The position numbers were made by a program, and so were the translations under genes. A stretch of 52,585 bases of DNA, taken from NCBI GenBank assembly GCA_020722765.1, contig DYKD01000003.1, forward strand, positions 2,151 to 54,735, written 5' to 3'. Shown piece after piece: positions 43,800 to 52,502 of this stretch. The stretch's first letter is position 1; every line of letters begins with the position of its first letter. A model generated the notes under the pieces. It had not been told where the DNA came from. It worked only from the letters and a program-made list of their open reading frames with translations, and ran no database searches. This stretch comes from Brevinema andersonii (lineage in GTDB: Bacteria > Spirochaetota > DYKD01).

Positions 43800-44774
43800 A
43801 TGGATTCTGACGGACAGTTGACATTTGATGACGATGACGGTACTATCCGATATAAGCAAGGATTTCAGTTTGTCATCCGTAGGGATTTCAAGAAGGCTTT
43901 GGAGATTTTCAGGGGCCTTCAGGAACGCAAGTATAATGTGGACATGGATTCCACTGTCCGTATCATTGATTTTTGGAATGGAGCTTTTGAAACGTTGAAT
44001 CTCCTTTCAGATGATGATGAAAGGATTATCAGGATAAAAGAGTCGTGGCTCGCATTTGAGGATTTTTATAAGATCAATAAGTTTCAGCTGTTGGATCTTC
44101 ATGAGCAGCTTAGGCGTGTTGTTCATTCGTATCTGAGGGATTTGCTGATTAAACAGTTTCAGCGTCTTGATGTTCCAAACACGGATCTTCTTGTGGATCT
44201 TGGAAGAGTTTACATGGAGCTCAAGGAACTGGACAAGGCTGAAGAGACTCTCATGTATGCGATGAAACTTGTCCCTGGAGATGTTGTCGTGATGGCACAT
44301 CTCAGTGACCTGTTCTTTTTTAAGAATGATCTGAAGAGATCGAAGGCTTATCTGCGTCATGCTTTCTTATTGGATGCTGAGCATGTGCCGGTCGAGGATC
44401 TCCGATCCCCCACAGCGCGCGAGATGAAGCTTGTGACCGAGCAGGAAGGGTATCGGACGAATGTGAAGCTGTGGATGCCCATTTGTGCCACATATATGAA
44501 TATCTTCGATGTGAAGAACGAACTTACCCAAGACGAGGTCGAGCTTTTGGAAGATGAGTGCAGGTCTCTTGAAGAGACAATCGACCAGGAAAAATCGGAA
44601 CGCGAGAAATTGCGACCCGTGCTGGTATTCAAGTATCTCTATCTGTTGGACCACATGCTTGTTTCAGGTAGGGTTTCGGATCCTCGGATCATCATGTACG
44701 AGACAAGACTGAAGAACCTTGACGAAGAGGTTCATAAGAAATATATAGATAAAGTTTTCAATCACGGAGAGTGA
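43800..44774 (+). CDS. TPR protein with acidic N-terminus
   Basis: The 324 residues begin MDSDGQLTFDDDDG and contain tetratricopeptide-like helices (YKQGFQFVIRRDFKKALEIF; DLGRVYMELKELDKAEETLM; HLSDLFFFKNDLKRSKAYLR) and a Glu-rich C-terminal helical part. No enzyme motif is present. Start: ATG 43800 with SD AGAAGG 6 nt upstream; an in-frame ATG at 43779 has no SD. It is followed after 1 nt by the long GreA-extension-like gene, so the two probably act together. Function unknown. Confidence 0.7.
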   Translation: MDSDGQLTFDDDDGTIRYKQGFQFVIRRDFKKALEIFRGLQERKYNVDMDSTVRIIDFWNGAFETLNLLSDDDERIIRIKESWLAFEDFYKINKFQLLDLHEQLRRVVHSYLRDLLIKQFQRLDVPNTDLLVDLGRVYMELKELDKAEETLMYAMKLVPGDVVVMAHLSDLFFFKNDLKRSKAYLRHAFLLDAEHVPVEDLRSPTAREMKLVTEQEGYRTNVKLWMPICATYMNIFDVKNELTQDEVELLEDECRSLEETIDQEKSEREKLRPVLVFKYLYLLDHMLVSGRVSDPRIIMYETRLKNLDEEVHKKYIDKVFNHGE

Positions 44775-44775
44775 C

Positions 44776-46989
44776 ATGACAGCCGAAGAATTGTTAAAGG
44801 AAATCCAAGGGATTTTCGAATCAGAAAAGTGGAACAAGTTTCAGCTCAGTGAATATAACCTGTCCAAGTTCCAGTCGCTGGAAGAGAACGTCAAATCTAT
44901 CTCAGAATTGGGGATTGTTGATCAGGTGCGTCTGGAATGCGAGGATGTTCTCAATAAGAACGAGTTCAACTTCTCTGCTTTATTCATATTGGGACTGATG
45001 AACTTCCAGTCAGACAAGATCTTGGATGCCACTGCACAGTTCCAAAAACTTGTCAATAACTTTAAGAAGAAGGAAAAACCGAGTATTGTGGAATATCTTT
45101 GCAAGAAGATGCTTGAATTTGGCGATGATATTTTTGCGCTTAAGAACCTTATCCCTGTTGTCAGAATTTCAGCGAAACCGCATGAGTTGGAAGACCTTCA
45201 GGAAAGGCTTGTCACTCTTGATCCATCGGACTCCGAGACCCTGATGCAACTGGCTGCCATCAAGGAAAAGAATGAGAAGAAGAATGAGGCCATACGCTAT
45301 TATTTGCAGGCGCTTAATAACTATATCAAGAACAAGTCCCGCAAGAATGTGGAAGAGATTTGGGCGAAAATTATCCTTATTGATCCTGAATACATGGAAC
45401 ATCTTTTGCCTTTGGAAGAGTCCATCCAGGGGATTTTTGAGAAGGATTTTGCGCTTCATCTTCTGCAGATGCTTTCCACACCGCTTTTTGGTTCAGCCAA
45501 GTGGGATATGCTGATTGCGCTTTTCAAGAAAATCATAGCTTATAAACCTGATGATAAGGATGCCAGAAACAGGCTCATCGAACTCTATTCCAGGAAATAT
45601 GAGACTCACACCCAGCTTTCCCAGTTCATCATCTATTCCGGTTTGAAACAGTGGTGGGAAGATGTTCACGCGGCTATTGATAAGTTTGAAAAGATCATCC
45701 GTTTCGATGTGGGAGGATATGTCAATCACCAGAGCTGGGGGGCAGGCCGTATTATCCAGATCCAGGATCATTCTATTTTTGTGGATTTTATGAAAGACGC
45801 CAACCACAAGATGACTTTTGAAATGGCTCTTACATCACTTCAAATATTGAATGCCGAACATATCAAGATCTACAAACGTTACAGGATGGATGAGCTTCAG
45901 AAGATGTTGAAGAACGATCCTGTAAACCTTGTCGGGTTGGTCGTGAAACAGGCAGAAAAACAGACGACAACAGCGGATGTGATCAAGTCCGAGCTAACAG
46001 ACGGACTTGTAGAAGTCGAAGACTGGAATCGCTGGTGGAACAAGATTAAGGGCGATATGAAGAAAGATGGTCATTTCGAGTTTGCAGATGTGAAGACTGT
46101 CACGTATGTGGAGGAACCAAGTTCCTACGAAGAGAAGATGATCCGTGCGTTCAAAGAGGCTCCTGATTTCAGTTCCAAGATGGCTATTGTCAGTGACTTG
46201 CTTGACCATGAGAAGTCAGACAAGATAGACAAGGATCTTTATTCGCCGATGATGGATTTTTTTCAAGGGACTCTGAAATCAAACAGGACTGAGGAATCGC
46301 TTGCCAGTTATGTGCTGCTTACACGGTTTGCGAGATACTTCCCTGCAGTGGGAAAAGCGATCTCTTCTTTTGACATGCGGAAAACTTGTGGAAAATTGGA
46401 CAGTCTTTCAGCTTTTTTCAACGGTCTTGAAAACAGTGAAAACAAGAGAGTATTCATTGCATTGGTTGAAGAAAAATTCAAGGACTGGGATGAGATGTTT
46501 CTCAAGCTTGTCTATTCACGTTATTCAGCCTCGCATAATCTTCTTATTGAAAGGATTTCAAAGAAGCTTGGCGAAGAGAAAGTAAAGGAATTTGTCGGCA
46601 ACGTGATTGAGAACTATAAGGATTATCCTGACCTTTTCTACTGGCTGGGTAAGAATATCATTTCAGGGAACAAGGATTTCGCCAGATATTGTGATAATGT
46701 CTTTAAGGTGTTTGTCAACCTGCTTTATCTTGTATCGCTCCTTGGACGCAAGATCAGAAGCGGCGAGAATGTGGATGAGAACACTAAACTTCAGAAGAAT
46801 GTGATCGGTCTCCTATTCGGAAAGCAGGATGCCTGCCTTATTGATTATGTGGTGAAAGAGAAAAAATCCGGCAATGCGCATGTGGATACGTTGATTGATG
46901 TCGTGTCTGACAATATCTACATTACGGACAAGTACAAGAAGACGCTTCTGGATGCTGTAAGAAATCTTGAACGGATTATCATTGCCTAA
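44776..46989 (+). CDS. Large TPR protein resembling the N-terminal extension of spirochaete GreA, without GreA domains
   Basis: The 737 residues hold TPR-like helices at ~50-290. A central domain at ~310-430 contains VNHQSWGAGRIIQIQD, VDFMKDANHKMTFEMALTSL and VEDWNRWWNKIK. A helical C-terminal region follows. The central pattern (SWG-G-I, then DF--K--HKM---MA---L) resembles, as I recall it, the extension in the oversized ~900-residue GreA of spirochaetes. Here the protein ends at LERIIIA and a PilZ gene follows after 23 nt. No GreA coiled coil or C-terminal domain is encoded. It may work with a separate GreA or have lost that link. The family assignment is from memory. Confidence 0.65.
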   Translation: MTAEELLKEIQGIFESEKWNKFQLSEYNLSKFQSLEENVKSISELGIVDQVRLECEDVLNKNEFNFSALFILGLMNFQSDKILDATAQFQKLVNNFKKKEKPSIVEYLCKKMLEFGDDIFALKNLIPVVRISAKPHELEDLQERLVTLDPSDSETLMQLAAIKEKNEKKNEAIRYYLQALNNYIKNKSRKNVEEIWAKIILIDPEYMEHLLPLEESIQGIFEKDFALHLLQMLSTPLFGSAKWDMLIALFKKIIAYKPDDKDARNRLIELYSRKYETHTQLSQFIIYSGLKQWWEDVHAAIDKFEKIIRFDVGGYVNHQSWGAGRIIQIQDHSIFVDFMKDANHKMTFEMALTSLQILNAEHIKIYKRYRMDELQKMLKNDPVNLVGLVVKQAEKQTTTADVIKSELTDGLVEVEDWNRWWNKIKGDMKKDGHFEFADVKTVTYVEEPSSYEEKMIRAFKEAPDFSSKMAIVSDLLDHEKSDKIDKDLYSPMMDFFQGTLKSNRTEESLASYVLLTRFARYFPAVGKAISSFDMRKTCGKLDSLSAFFNGLENSENKRVFIALVEEKFKDWDEMFLKLVYSRYSASHNLLIERISKKLGEEKVKEFVGNVIENYKDYPDLFYWLGKNIISGNKDFARYCDNVFKVFVNLLYLVSLLGRKIRSGENVDENTKLQKNVIGLLFGKQDACLIDYVVKEKKSGNAHVDTLIDVVSDNIYITDKYKKTLLDAVRNLERIIIA

Positions 46990-47012
46990 ATCCTGTTATT
47001 GGAGGGAATGAC

Positions 47013-47636
47013 ATGGCTTTCCAACTTGCTATTAAGCAGGCTATTTATATCGCATCGGGATTTTTCCCTAAAGGGAAGCAGTATAAGGCAGAAATCCAGA
47101 AAGTTGAAGACCATCTTATTACGATTGAACTGAGCAGCCTTCCTATTGAAATTCCTGCAGGAACACCCATGACCTGCTATCTTTGGGATGACAAGACAAT
47201 CTATTCTTTTGATACTGTGACGGTAACTGCGAAATCCTACCTTGTCACGATTTTCCAGGTCAGGAAACCAGTCAATATAAGGAAGAAGTTCAAGCGGAAT
47301 TTTCAGAGGGTCAATGTCAAGATCAAGGCGGTCCTCATGAACAACGACGGGCTTTCAAAAGAGACCTGTTTCATTACTGACCTTTCAGCAGGCGGAGCGA
47401 AGACTGTGGCACGAGCAGGAAAGCATCTGGGTGCTACGATGATGATCTCCTTCAAGCTTCCAACGCATGTCAGTTTTGAAAAGGTGGGAATAACGATCGT
47501 CCGGGAACGGAAGATCGATGCGAACCTTTCCGAATACGGTTTTGAGTTTTCCGCCATATCAAAAATCAGGCAGGAAAAATTGAATGACTATGTTGTGGGT
47601 GCGATCATCAGTGAAGAGGCGAGTGCTACTGAATGA
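47013..47636 (+). CDS. PilZ-domain c-di-GMP receptor (YcgR-like)
   Basis: The 207 residues comprise an N-terminal YcgR-like beta domain (~20-85) and a PilZ domain with both binding motifs: RNFQR (R95-R99, RxxxR) and DLSAGG (D123, S125, G128, DxSxxG). It should bind c-di-GMP. In a flagellated cell such proteins often slow the motor. SD GGAGGG. It overlaps the next gene by ATGA. Confidence 0.87.
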   Translation: MAFQLAIKQAIYIASGFFPKGKQYKAEIQKVEDHLITIELSSLPIEIPAGTPMTCYLWDDKTIYSFDTVTVTAKSYLVTIFQVRKPVNIRKKFKRNFQRVNVKIKAVLMNNDGLSKETCFITDLSAGGAKTVARAGKHLGATMMISFKLPTHVSFEKVGITIVRERKIDANLSEYGFEFSAISKIRQEKLNDYVVGAIISEEASATE

Positions 47637-48226
47637 TGCCCAGGCTTAAAGTGGATCTGCGCGTTCAATACCTCCTGAAACGCAGGAATCTTGAAAGCTC
47701 TACAGTATTTGACAACAGCGCTTTGATAGTCAGAAGGATTCGTGAATCGGGGCTCTTGACAGGTATAAAAAATATCAGTTCGTATAAGGCTCGTGATAAT
47801 GAACCTGATCTTTCAGGTCTTGAAGGTCTAATGGAGAGTGTCAGATTCTATTTTCCTGCTGTCACAGGAAAAGCGAAAATGGATTTCTATCATTGCAGTT
47901 CAAAGACAGGATTTCATGCAGGTTACAAAGGTATTCTCGAACCAGAAAAAGAGAATGACAATCTTTTGAAGCCAGGATGCGGAACACAACGGACAGCTTT
48001 TCTTGTTCCAGGCGTGTTGTTTTCCAGGGATGGACAACGGATCGGGTCAGGTGGTGGGTTTTATGACAGATATTTTTCAGGGATTCCAGAAAGGAAACAT
48101 GTTGTCCTGATTGGAATAGCACATGATATCCAGATCAGTGATGAAACATGGGAAGTTGATGATACTGATGTCAAGATGGATTTTGTCATTACAGAAAAAA
48201 AGATTTACAACGCGGAGGAAACGTGA
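47633..48226 (+). CDS. 5-formyltetrahydrofolate cyclo-ligase
   Basis: The 197 residues match the family in the C-terminal half: LVPGVLFSRDGQRIGSGGGFYDRYF, with the GxGGGxYDR ATP/folate motif. The N-terminal half is weaker and starts with basic LKVDLRVQYLLKRRNLES. It converts 5-formyl-THF to 5,10-methenyl-THF with ATP. The start overlaps the PilZ stop (ATGA). Confidence 0.85.
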   Translation: MMPRLKVDLRVQYLLKRRNLESSTVFDNSALIVRRIRESGLLTGIKNISSYKARDNEPDLSGLEGLMESVRFYFPAVTGKAKMDFYHCSSKTGFHAGYKGILEPEKENDNLLKPGCGTQRTAFLVPGVLFSRDGQRIGSGGGFYDRYFSGIPERKHVVLIGIAHDIQISDETWEVDDTDVKMDFVITEKKIYNAEET

Positions 48227-48855
48227 TGAAACTTTATGATATCTCGGTGATGTTGGAAGAAGGAATGACAGTCTATGAGGGAGACCCTCCTTTTCAGCGG
48301 ACATTGCTCCATAGCCTGAAAAAGAAAGGCCCTGTCAACCTGTCTGTCATCACTACAGGGCTTCACAACGGTACTCATTTTGACGCTCCTTGGCATGTCT
48401 TTGATTCCGGCATCACCATGGATAAGATTGATCCTCGGATGTTTTTTGGGAAAGCCCTTGTTGTGGAAATCAAGGACAAGAAAGCTATTGATCTTCCTGA
48501 ACTGGAGAGGATTGACCTGAAAAAATATGACAAGGTGCTTTTCAAGACTACCAATTCGGAATATCTGGAGAAGAAAAAAACATTCAGGAAAGATTTCGTC
48601 CATTTCACTGGGGAAGCTGCTGAGTATCTCGGGAAAGTGAAAAAAATCAAGCTTGTAGGAATTGATTATCTTTCAGTGGACAAGTTTCACAGCGGTTCGC
48701 ATGCTGCGCACAAGGCATTCATGAAACATAAGGTTCTCATTTTGGAGTCTGTCAACCTAGCCAAAGTCAAACCAGGAGTGTATGATTTCTATGCGGCTCC
48801 CCTGCTCATAAAAGGTGCTGATGGTGGTCCTGCGAGGGTCTTCCTGCGCGGTTGA
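48226..48855 (+). CDS. Cyclase-family metal-dependent hydrolase (kynurenine formamidase-like)
   Basis: The 209 residues contain the metal-binding signature HNGTHFDAPWHVF (HxGTHxDxPxH), LVGIDYLSVDKF and the C-terminal segment GVYDFYAAPLLIKGADGGPARVFL. Members hydrolyse N-formylkynurenine, isatin or cyclic amides. The substrate here is unknown, since no tryptophan-degradation genes are adjacent. Start: ATG 48226 with SD GGAGGA 6 nt upstream; GTG 48223 is also in frame. Confidence 0.82.
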   Translation: MKLYDISVMLEEGMTVYEGDPPFQRTLLHSLKKKGPVNLSVITTGLHNGTHFDAPWHVFDSGITMDKIDPRMFFGKALVVEIKDKKAIDLPELERIDLKKYDKVLFKTTNSEYLEKKKTFRKDFVHFTGEAAEYLGKVKKIKLVGIDYLSVDKFHSGSHAAHKAFMKHKVLILESVNLAKVKPGVYDFYAAPLLIKGADGGPARVFLRG

Positions 48856-48857
48856 TT

Positions 48858-50975
48858 TCAGAATGTTATTAGGATGTATTCGTTGTCTGTCAGGTCATTG
48901 TAACTGATTTCATCCCCGTTTTTTACACGCATCGTGAATGCGGCGTCTTCGGTTTCAAATCCTTTTTTTGCAACTTCTATCCTTATTTTTTTGCCTCTGA
49001 TAATCCTTTTTGCTTCAACCTTATCTCCCAAATCCCTGGGAATCTGCGTGTTCACTTTTATACAGTCGAAATCTGGTACAAGGCCGATGTAACAGTCCCA
49101 GACAATCTTGAGGAGCCATGCAGCGGAGTCATTCTTCCAGCTCTCCAAAGCCCTGCCATGGTTTTTTGATGTGGGGCCAAGGAAAGTTCCTGGAAGCAGA
49201 TAAGGTTCACAGCAGGATTTTTCCAATGGATTTTTAAGGTTTGTGGCGAATGTACGGTTTATGATTGTAAAAGATTCATCCTGTAATCCTATTTGTGCAA
49301 GACCAAAAGCATAGAGAAACATGTCACGCACATTATGTTTGTTGTCCTGTATGATATCAGGAGGGGAGGTGTTTTCTGGTGATGTGTGGGTAAGCAATCC
49401 AAATGAGGATGAAAGATGGTTTCTTATGGTTTCAATGATTTTTGAGGATTTCTCTGAGTCTGCAGTTTTTGAAAGTAATGATGCGACTTGGGCAAGCAGC
49501 CAAAATCCCCCTTCAGGTTCCTGTGCAGAAAGGATGTACCTGTCATTGCGGAAATAGGTTTTGTTGATAGCTTCAGCCAGTTCCTTTTTCCTTTTGATAT
49601 AGGATTCTGCATCAGGATCCCTCAGTATTTTTAGCAATTGAGCCATGTTATCCAGACTATAAAGATGGAACATTGTTGTGGACACTGTCTCGTTTTTCAG
49701 TTCCAGCTTAACAGGATCATTTATATCAAGTTGTCTGTCAATGAATTCTACTGTTCGTTTCAGGTGTTCCAGGACTGTACCTTTCTCTTCACTGTTGAGA
49801 TAGGACGATGGCTCTTCCAGCAGTGAAAAGTCACCTGTTTCACGGAGATACTGGCATGTCGCATATTGGAACCAGGAAGCGTGGGGGAGGAAGCCCTCTT
49901 TGTCAGCCTGCATGGATGTTTCAAGAAGTGTGTTTCTGACTTGTTGGGAATGATAAGTCTTGAATGTGTCGCAGTCAGACATAGTTGCCTGTACATCTTT
50001 TTCAGAAGTCCTGTTTCTGGAAAAGTTGTAGGAAACCTGGTATTTTGACCAGATATTTGCCATCCTGTTAAAAAAAAGATGATTGGTCTTAAGGTTGTTT
50101 ATGTTGAAGAGAGCGGTTTTTTCTTCAGCATGTTTGGTGAGTGATGTGCGAAAAGCGTTTTCTGAGGAATATGTAGCGCAGAGTTTTTCGGCTTCTTGAA
50201 TTGAGGGGGTTCTGAAAATTTCCATATTGATCACAGTAGACTGGTCTTTCTTTGATTTGATGTCAAAACCGGCGGAAAAGCAGGGATCTTCCATGTCGTC
50301 TGCAAAGGAGTTCTCCCATTCGTCATTGATTATGGTTTTTGGAGCGACAAGGGAAGAGTATCCTTTAAGGAAAGAGCTTTTTCTCATTTCGAATTTTGAT
50401 GGTTTTTTGTCTGTATGAAAACAGAATATTTCCTTCTCGTTTGTTTGTAGACAAAGGAAATCCGCTCTTTTAGTGGCATGCGATCTGTATGTGATGTCCT
50501 GGGTGTTTTTGCTTGTCCACATGGAGGGAGCAATTTCATAATAAGGAACAACAAGAAGTTCTTTTTCTTTTCTTCCAAGATTTTTGATTTCCAGTTTCCA
50601 AAGTTCAGCTGGATCAGAATAATGCACAGTCACATGCCAGGTGATTTCTATATCATTTTTTTCTGCTTTGAAAACAGAATATTTGAATCCATGTCTTACT
50701 TCGTAAGAAGCAAGTTTTCCACACACAGGATGCCAGTTTGGAGACCAAAGATTTTTCTCTTTTTTGTCAAAGATATAAAGGATCCGGCTTCCAGTGAGAC
50801 CGTTTCCGTGGTTTGAGATTTCGATATCGATCTGGTTATTCCAGAGGTGGTTTGTCCAAGGAACAGGAGTCTGGGGGGATGTGATGATGAATTCACCTGT
50901 TTTATCATCAAAGCTACCGAATTTCTTGATGGGGTCAACAGGTTTTTTGTTGCTTCTTTTTGTGTTTTTTTTCAT
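48858..50975 (-). CDS. GH94-type glycoside phosphorylase homologue without catalytic motifs
   Basis: The 705 residues follow the GH94 (cellobiose phosphorylase) plan: N-terminal beta-sandwich (FDDKTGEFIITSPQTPVPW, NLWSPNWHPV, YEVRHGFKY), an (alpha/alpha)6 barrel (IWSKYQ, YLRETGDFSLLEE) and the C-terminal sheet (EPYLLPGTFLG, GLVPDFDCIKVNTQIP). The segments that carry catalysis in cellobiose phosphorylase are gone. The R-D-x-x-Q-D segment reads SEKDVQATMSD, the R-x-D-D-A segment reads FLPHASWFQY, and the DWND loop with the general acid is replaced by LDINDPVKLEL (~residue 417). It has no signal peptide and is ~100 residues shorter than the family norm. Phosphorylase activity is unlikely. SD AGGAAA; promoter at 51002-51030. 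Confidence 0.85.
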   Translation of the reverse strand: MKKNTKRSNKKPVDPIKKFGSFDDKTGEFIITSPQTPVPWTNHLWNNQIDIEISNHGNGLTGSRILYIFDKKEKNLWSPNWHPVCGKLASYEVRHGFKYSVFKAEKNDIEITWHVTVHYSDPAELWKLEIKNLGRKEKELLVVPYYEIAPSMWTSKNTQDITYRSHATKRADFLCLQTNEKEIFCFHTDKKPSKFEMRKSSFLKGYSSLVAPKTIINDEWENSFADDMEDPCFSAGFDIKSKKDQSTVINMEIFRTPSIQEAEKLCATYSSENAFRTSLTKHAEEKTALFNINNLKTNHLFFNRMANIWSKYQVSYNFSRNRTSEKDVQATMSDCDTFKTYHSQQVRNTLLETSMQADKEGFLPHASWFQYATCQYLRETGDFSLLEEPSSYLNSEEKGTVLEHLKRTVEFIDRQLDINDPVKLELKNETVSTTMFHLYSLDNMAQLLKILRDPDAESYIKRKKELAEAINKTYFRNDRYILSAQEPEGGFWLLAQVASLLSKTADSEKSSKIIETIRNHLSSSFGLLTHTSPENTSPPDIIQDNKHNVRDMFLYAFGLAQIGLQDESFTIINRTFATNLKNPLEKSCCEPYLLPGTFLGPTSKNHGRALESWKNDSAAWLLKIVWDCYIGLVPDFDCIKVNTQIPRDLGDKVEAKRIIRGKKIRIEVAKKGFETEDAAFTMRVKNGDEISYNDLTDNEYILITF

Positions 50976-51001
50976 GGTTTTTCCTGTCTAAAAGGTCTGT
51001 A

Positions 51002-51030
51002 AATATACTGATTCGACGGGTTTATGTCAA
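51002..51030 (-). promoter_or_regulatory. Promoter of the GH94-like gene
   Basis: TTGACA at 51030-51025, a 17-bp spacer, TATATT at 51007-51002 on the minus strand; ATG at 50975. Confidence 0.8.
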
Positions 51031-51072
51031 ATTGGAATATGATGAAAAGAAGATTTTGATAAAGAGGAAAAC

Positions 51073-51101
51073 TTGCAAGGTATGAAATTTGGGATTATAT
51101 T
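51073..51101 (+). promoter_or_regulatory. Promoter of the thioredoxin-like remnant and diguanylate cyclase
   Basis: TTGCAA at 51073-51078, a 17-bp spacer, TATATT at 51096-51101; SD AAGGAG precedes ATG 51120. Confidence 0.7.
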
Positions 51102-51119
51102 ATAAGTAAAGGAGTCAAG

Positions 51120-51468
51120 ATGTCTCGTATTTCTGCGGTTTCCTTGGTGATTATCATGGTTTGGACACGGTTCTTGTTGGGGACTCCCATTGATAGTCAT
51201 TATAGCAAAGTGATTATAAATTATAATGTCCTTAGAGGTGATGCTCCTGTAAAAAGGGTTGAACAATCTCTTGACAAGAAAGGAATTCAAAATGCCTCTT
51301 ATCATCATATTTTCTCCATATGGAAGGGTTCAGAGCTATCATGAAGGGTATATCACTCCTGAGAGTCTCAGATATTACCTCTCTGATGCTGAGCTTTTTA
51401 GAACAGCGAAATCACTGTATGATGCACAAAACTGGAATGAAGCTGGGTTCAATTTCAGGATGAACTGA
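51120..51468 (+). pseudogene. Thioredoxin-like gene with a frameshift
   Basis: A frame with good SD starts at ATG 51120 (MSRISAVSLVIIMVW...) and reads sensibly to SLDKKGIQNA near 51295. The other frame then continues MPLIIIFSPYGRVQSYHEGY, then ITPESLRYYLSDAEL, and ends at 51468. Joined, the pattern KKGIQNA-MPLIIIFSPYG--Q-YHEGYITPE is that of a thioredoxin-like domain around its cis-Pro strand. A shift at the A-run CAAAATG (51288-51294) joins them. The second frame also has its own possible start, ATG 51292 with AAGGAA upstream (58 residues). No CxxC motif is found upstream, so the active site is missing. The stop overlaps the cyclase start (TGATG). Confidence 0.5.
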
Positions 51469-52463
51469 TGAAAAAGATAAAATCCAAAGTTCAAACCAAA
51501 GCACGGCCAAAGGTTAAACCTATTGATGAGAATAAGATGCTCAAGTTATTGTTTGATGCCCTTCCAGAGACATGCATGTATTTCAAGGATAAGAATTGCC
51601 GGTATGTAATGAACAATAATGCCCATCTCAAACTTTTAGGCTTGAAGACCAGGAAAGCGGCTTTGGGAAAGACCGACTTTGATTTTTTCCCGAAAGACCT
51701 TGCGCGTCATTATTACAATGATGAGCAGTATATCATCCAGACAGGCAAGACATTGGTTAACAGGGAAGAGACTGTTGTGGACCAGACTTCAGGAAAAATG
51801 AAATGGATGCTCAGCACGAAAGCGCCATATTATGATAAAAAAGGGAAACTGGAAGGGATTATCGGGCTTTCCCGCAATATTACCAGGATCAAATCGTTGG
51901 AAGAGGCTCTGATCCGGAAAAACACGCTTCTGCATAAGCTCAGCCTTCGGGACGGCTTGACTCATACTTATAATAGGCTTTATCTTGAAAGGGATTTTCC
52001 ACCTTTGCTATCAGCCTTTTCACGGACGAGCCAGCCCCTCTCTGTGTTGCTTCTGGATCTTGATGATTTCAAGAAGATCAATGATACTTTGGGACATCTT
52101 ACCGGTGACATGGTTTTGCGCCAGGCTGTGTCGATTCTGAAGGATGTCTTTAAAAGGAAATCGGATATCATTGTGCGGTATGGTGGAGATGAATTCCTTG
52201 TGGTCATGTTCAATAACTTCGCCTCTGAAAAGGATGTTAAGGCGCCTGCCAAGAGTGCTGAACAGCTTGCCAAAGATGTTTTGCAGAAGTTTTCCAAGGC
52301 AGAAGTCCGTTCATCCATGATTAAGACGCCAGTTTCATTGAAAGTGAGCATTGGAATAGCGCAGAAAAAAAAGGACGAGCAGTTTTCCGATCTGCTCATA
52401 CGTGTTGACAAGGCTTTGTATAAGGCGAAAAAGAAAGGCAAACACAGGTATGAACTTGCATGA
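51468..52463 (+). CDS. PAS-GGDEF diguanylate cyclase
   Basis: The 331 residues have a PAS domain (~20-145: LFDALPETCMYFKDKNCRYV, ALGKTDFDFFP, APYYDKKGKLEGIIGLSRNI), a short coiled-coil linker and a GGDEF domain. The active site reads RYGGDEFLVV (G239-F243) and the inhibitory RxxD site is intact (R230-D233, five residues upstream). It makes c-di-GMP from two GTP and should be subject to product inhibition. No membrane segment is seen, so the PAS domain senses a cytoplasmic signal. The PilZ receptor encoded 4 kb upstream is a possible effector. Confidence 0.93.
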   Translation: MKKIKSKVQTKARPKVKPIDENKMLKLLFDALPETCMYFKDKNCRYVMNNNAHLKLLGLKTRKAALGKTDFDFFPKDLARHYYNDEQYIIQTGKTLVNREETVVDQTSGKMKWMLSTKAPYYDKKGKLEGIIGLSRNITRIKSLEEALIRKNTLLHKLSLRDGLTHTYNRLYLERDFPPLLSAFSRTSQPLSVLLLDLDDFKKINDTLGHLTGDMVLRQAVSILKDVFKRKSDIIVRYGGDEFLVVMFNNFASEKDVKAPAKSAEQLAKDVLQKFSKAEVRSSMIKTPVSLKVSIGIAQKKKDEQFSDLLIRVDKALYKAKKKGKHRYELA

Positions 52464-52502
52464 GGTAGATCCATCCGTCAAACTCCTATCATAGCCATTT
52501 TC

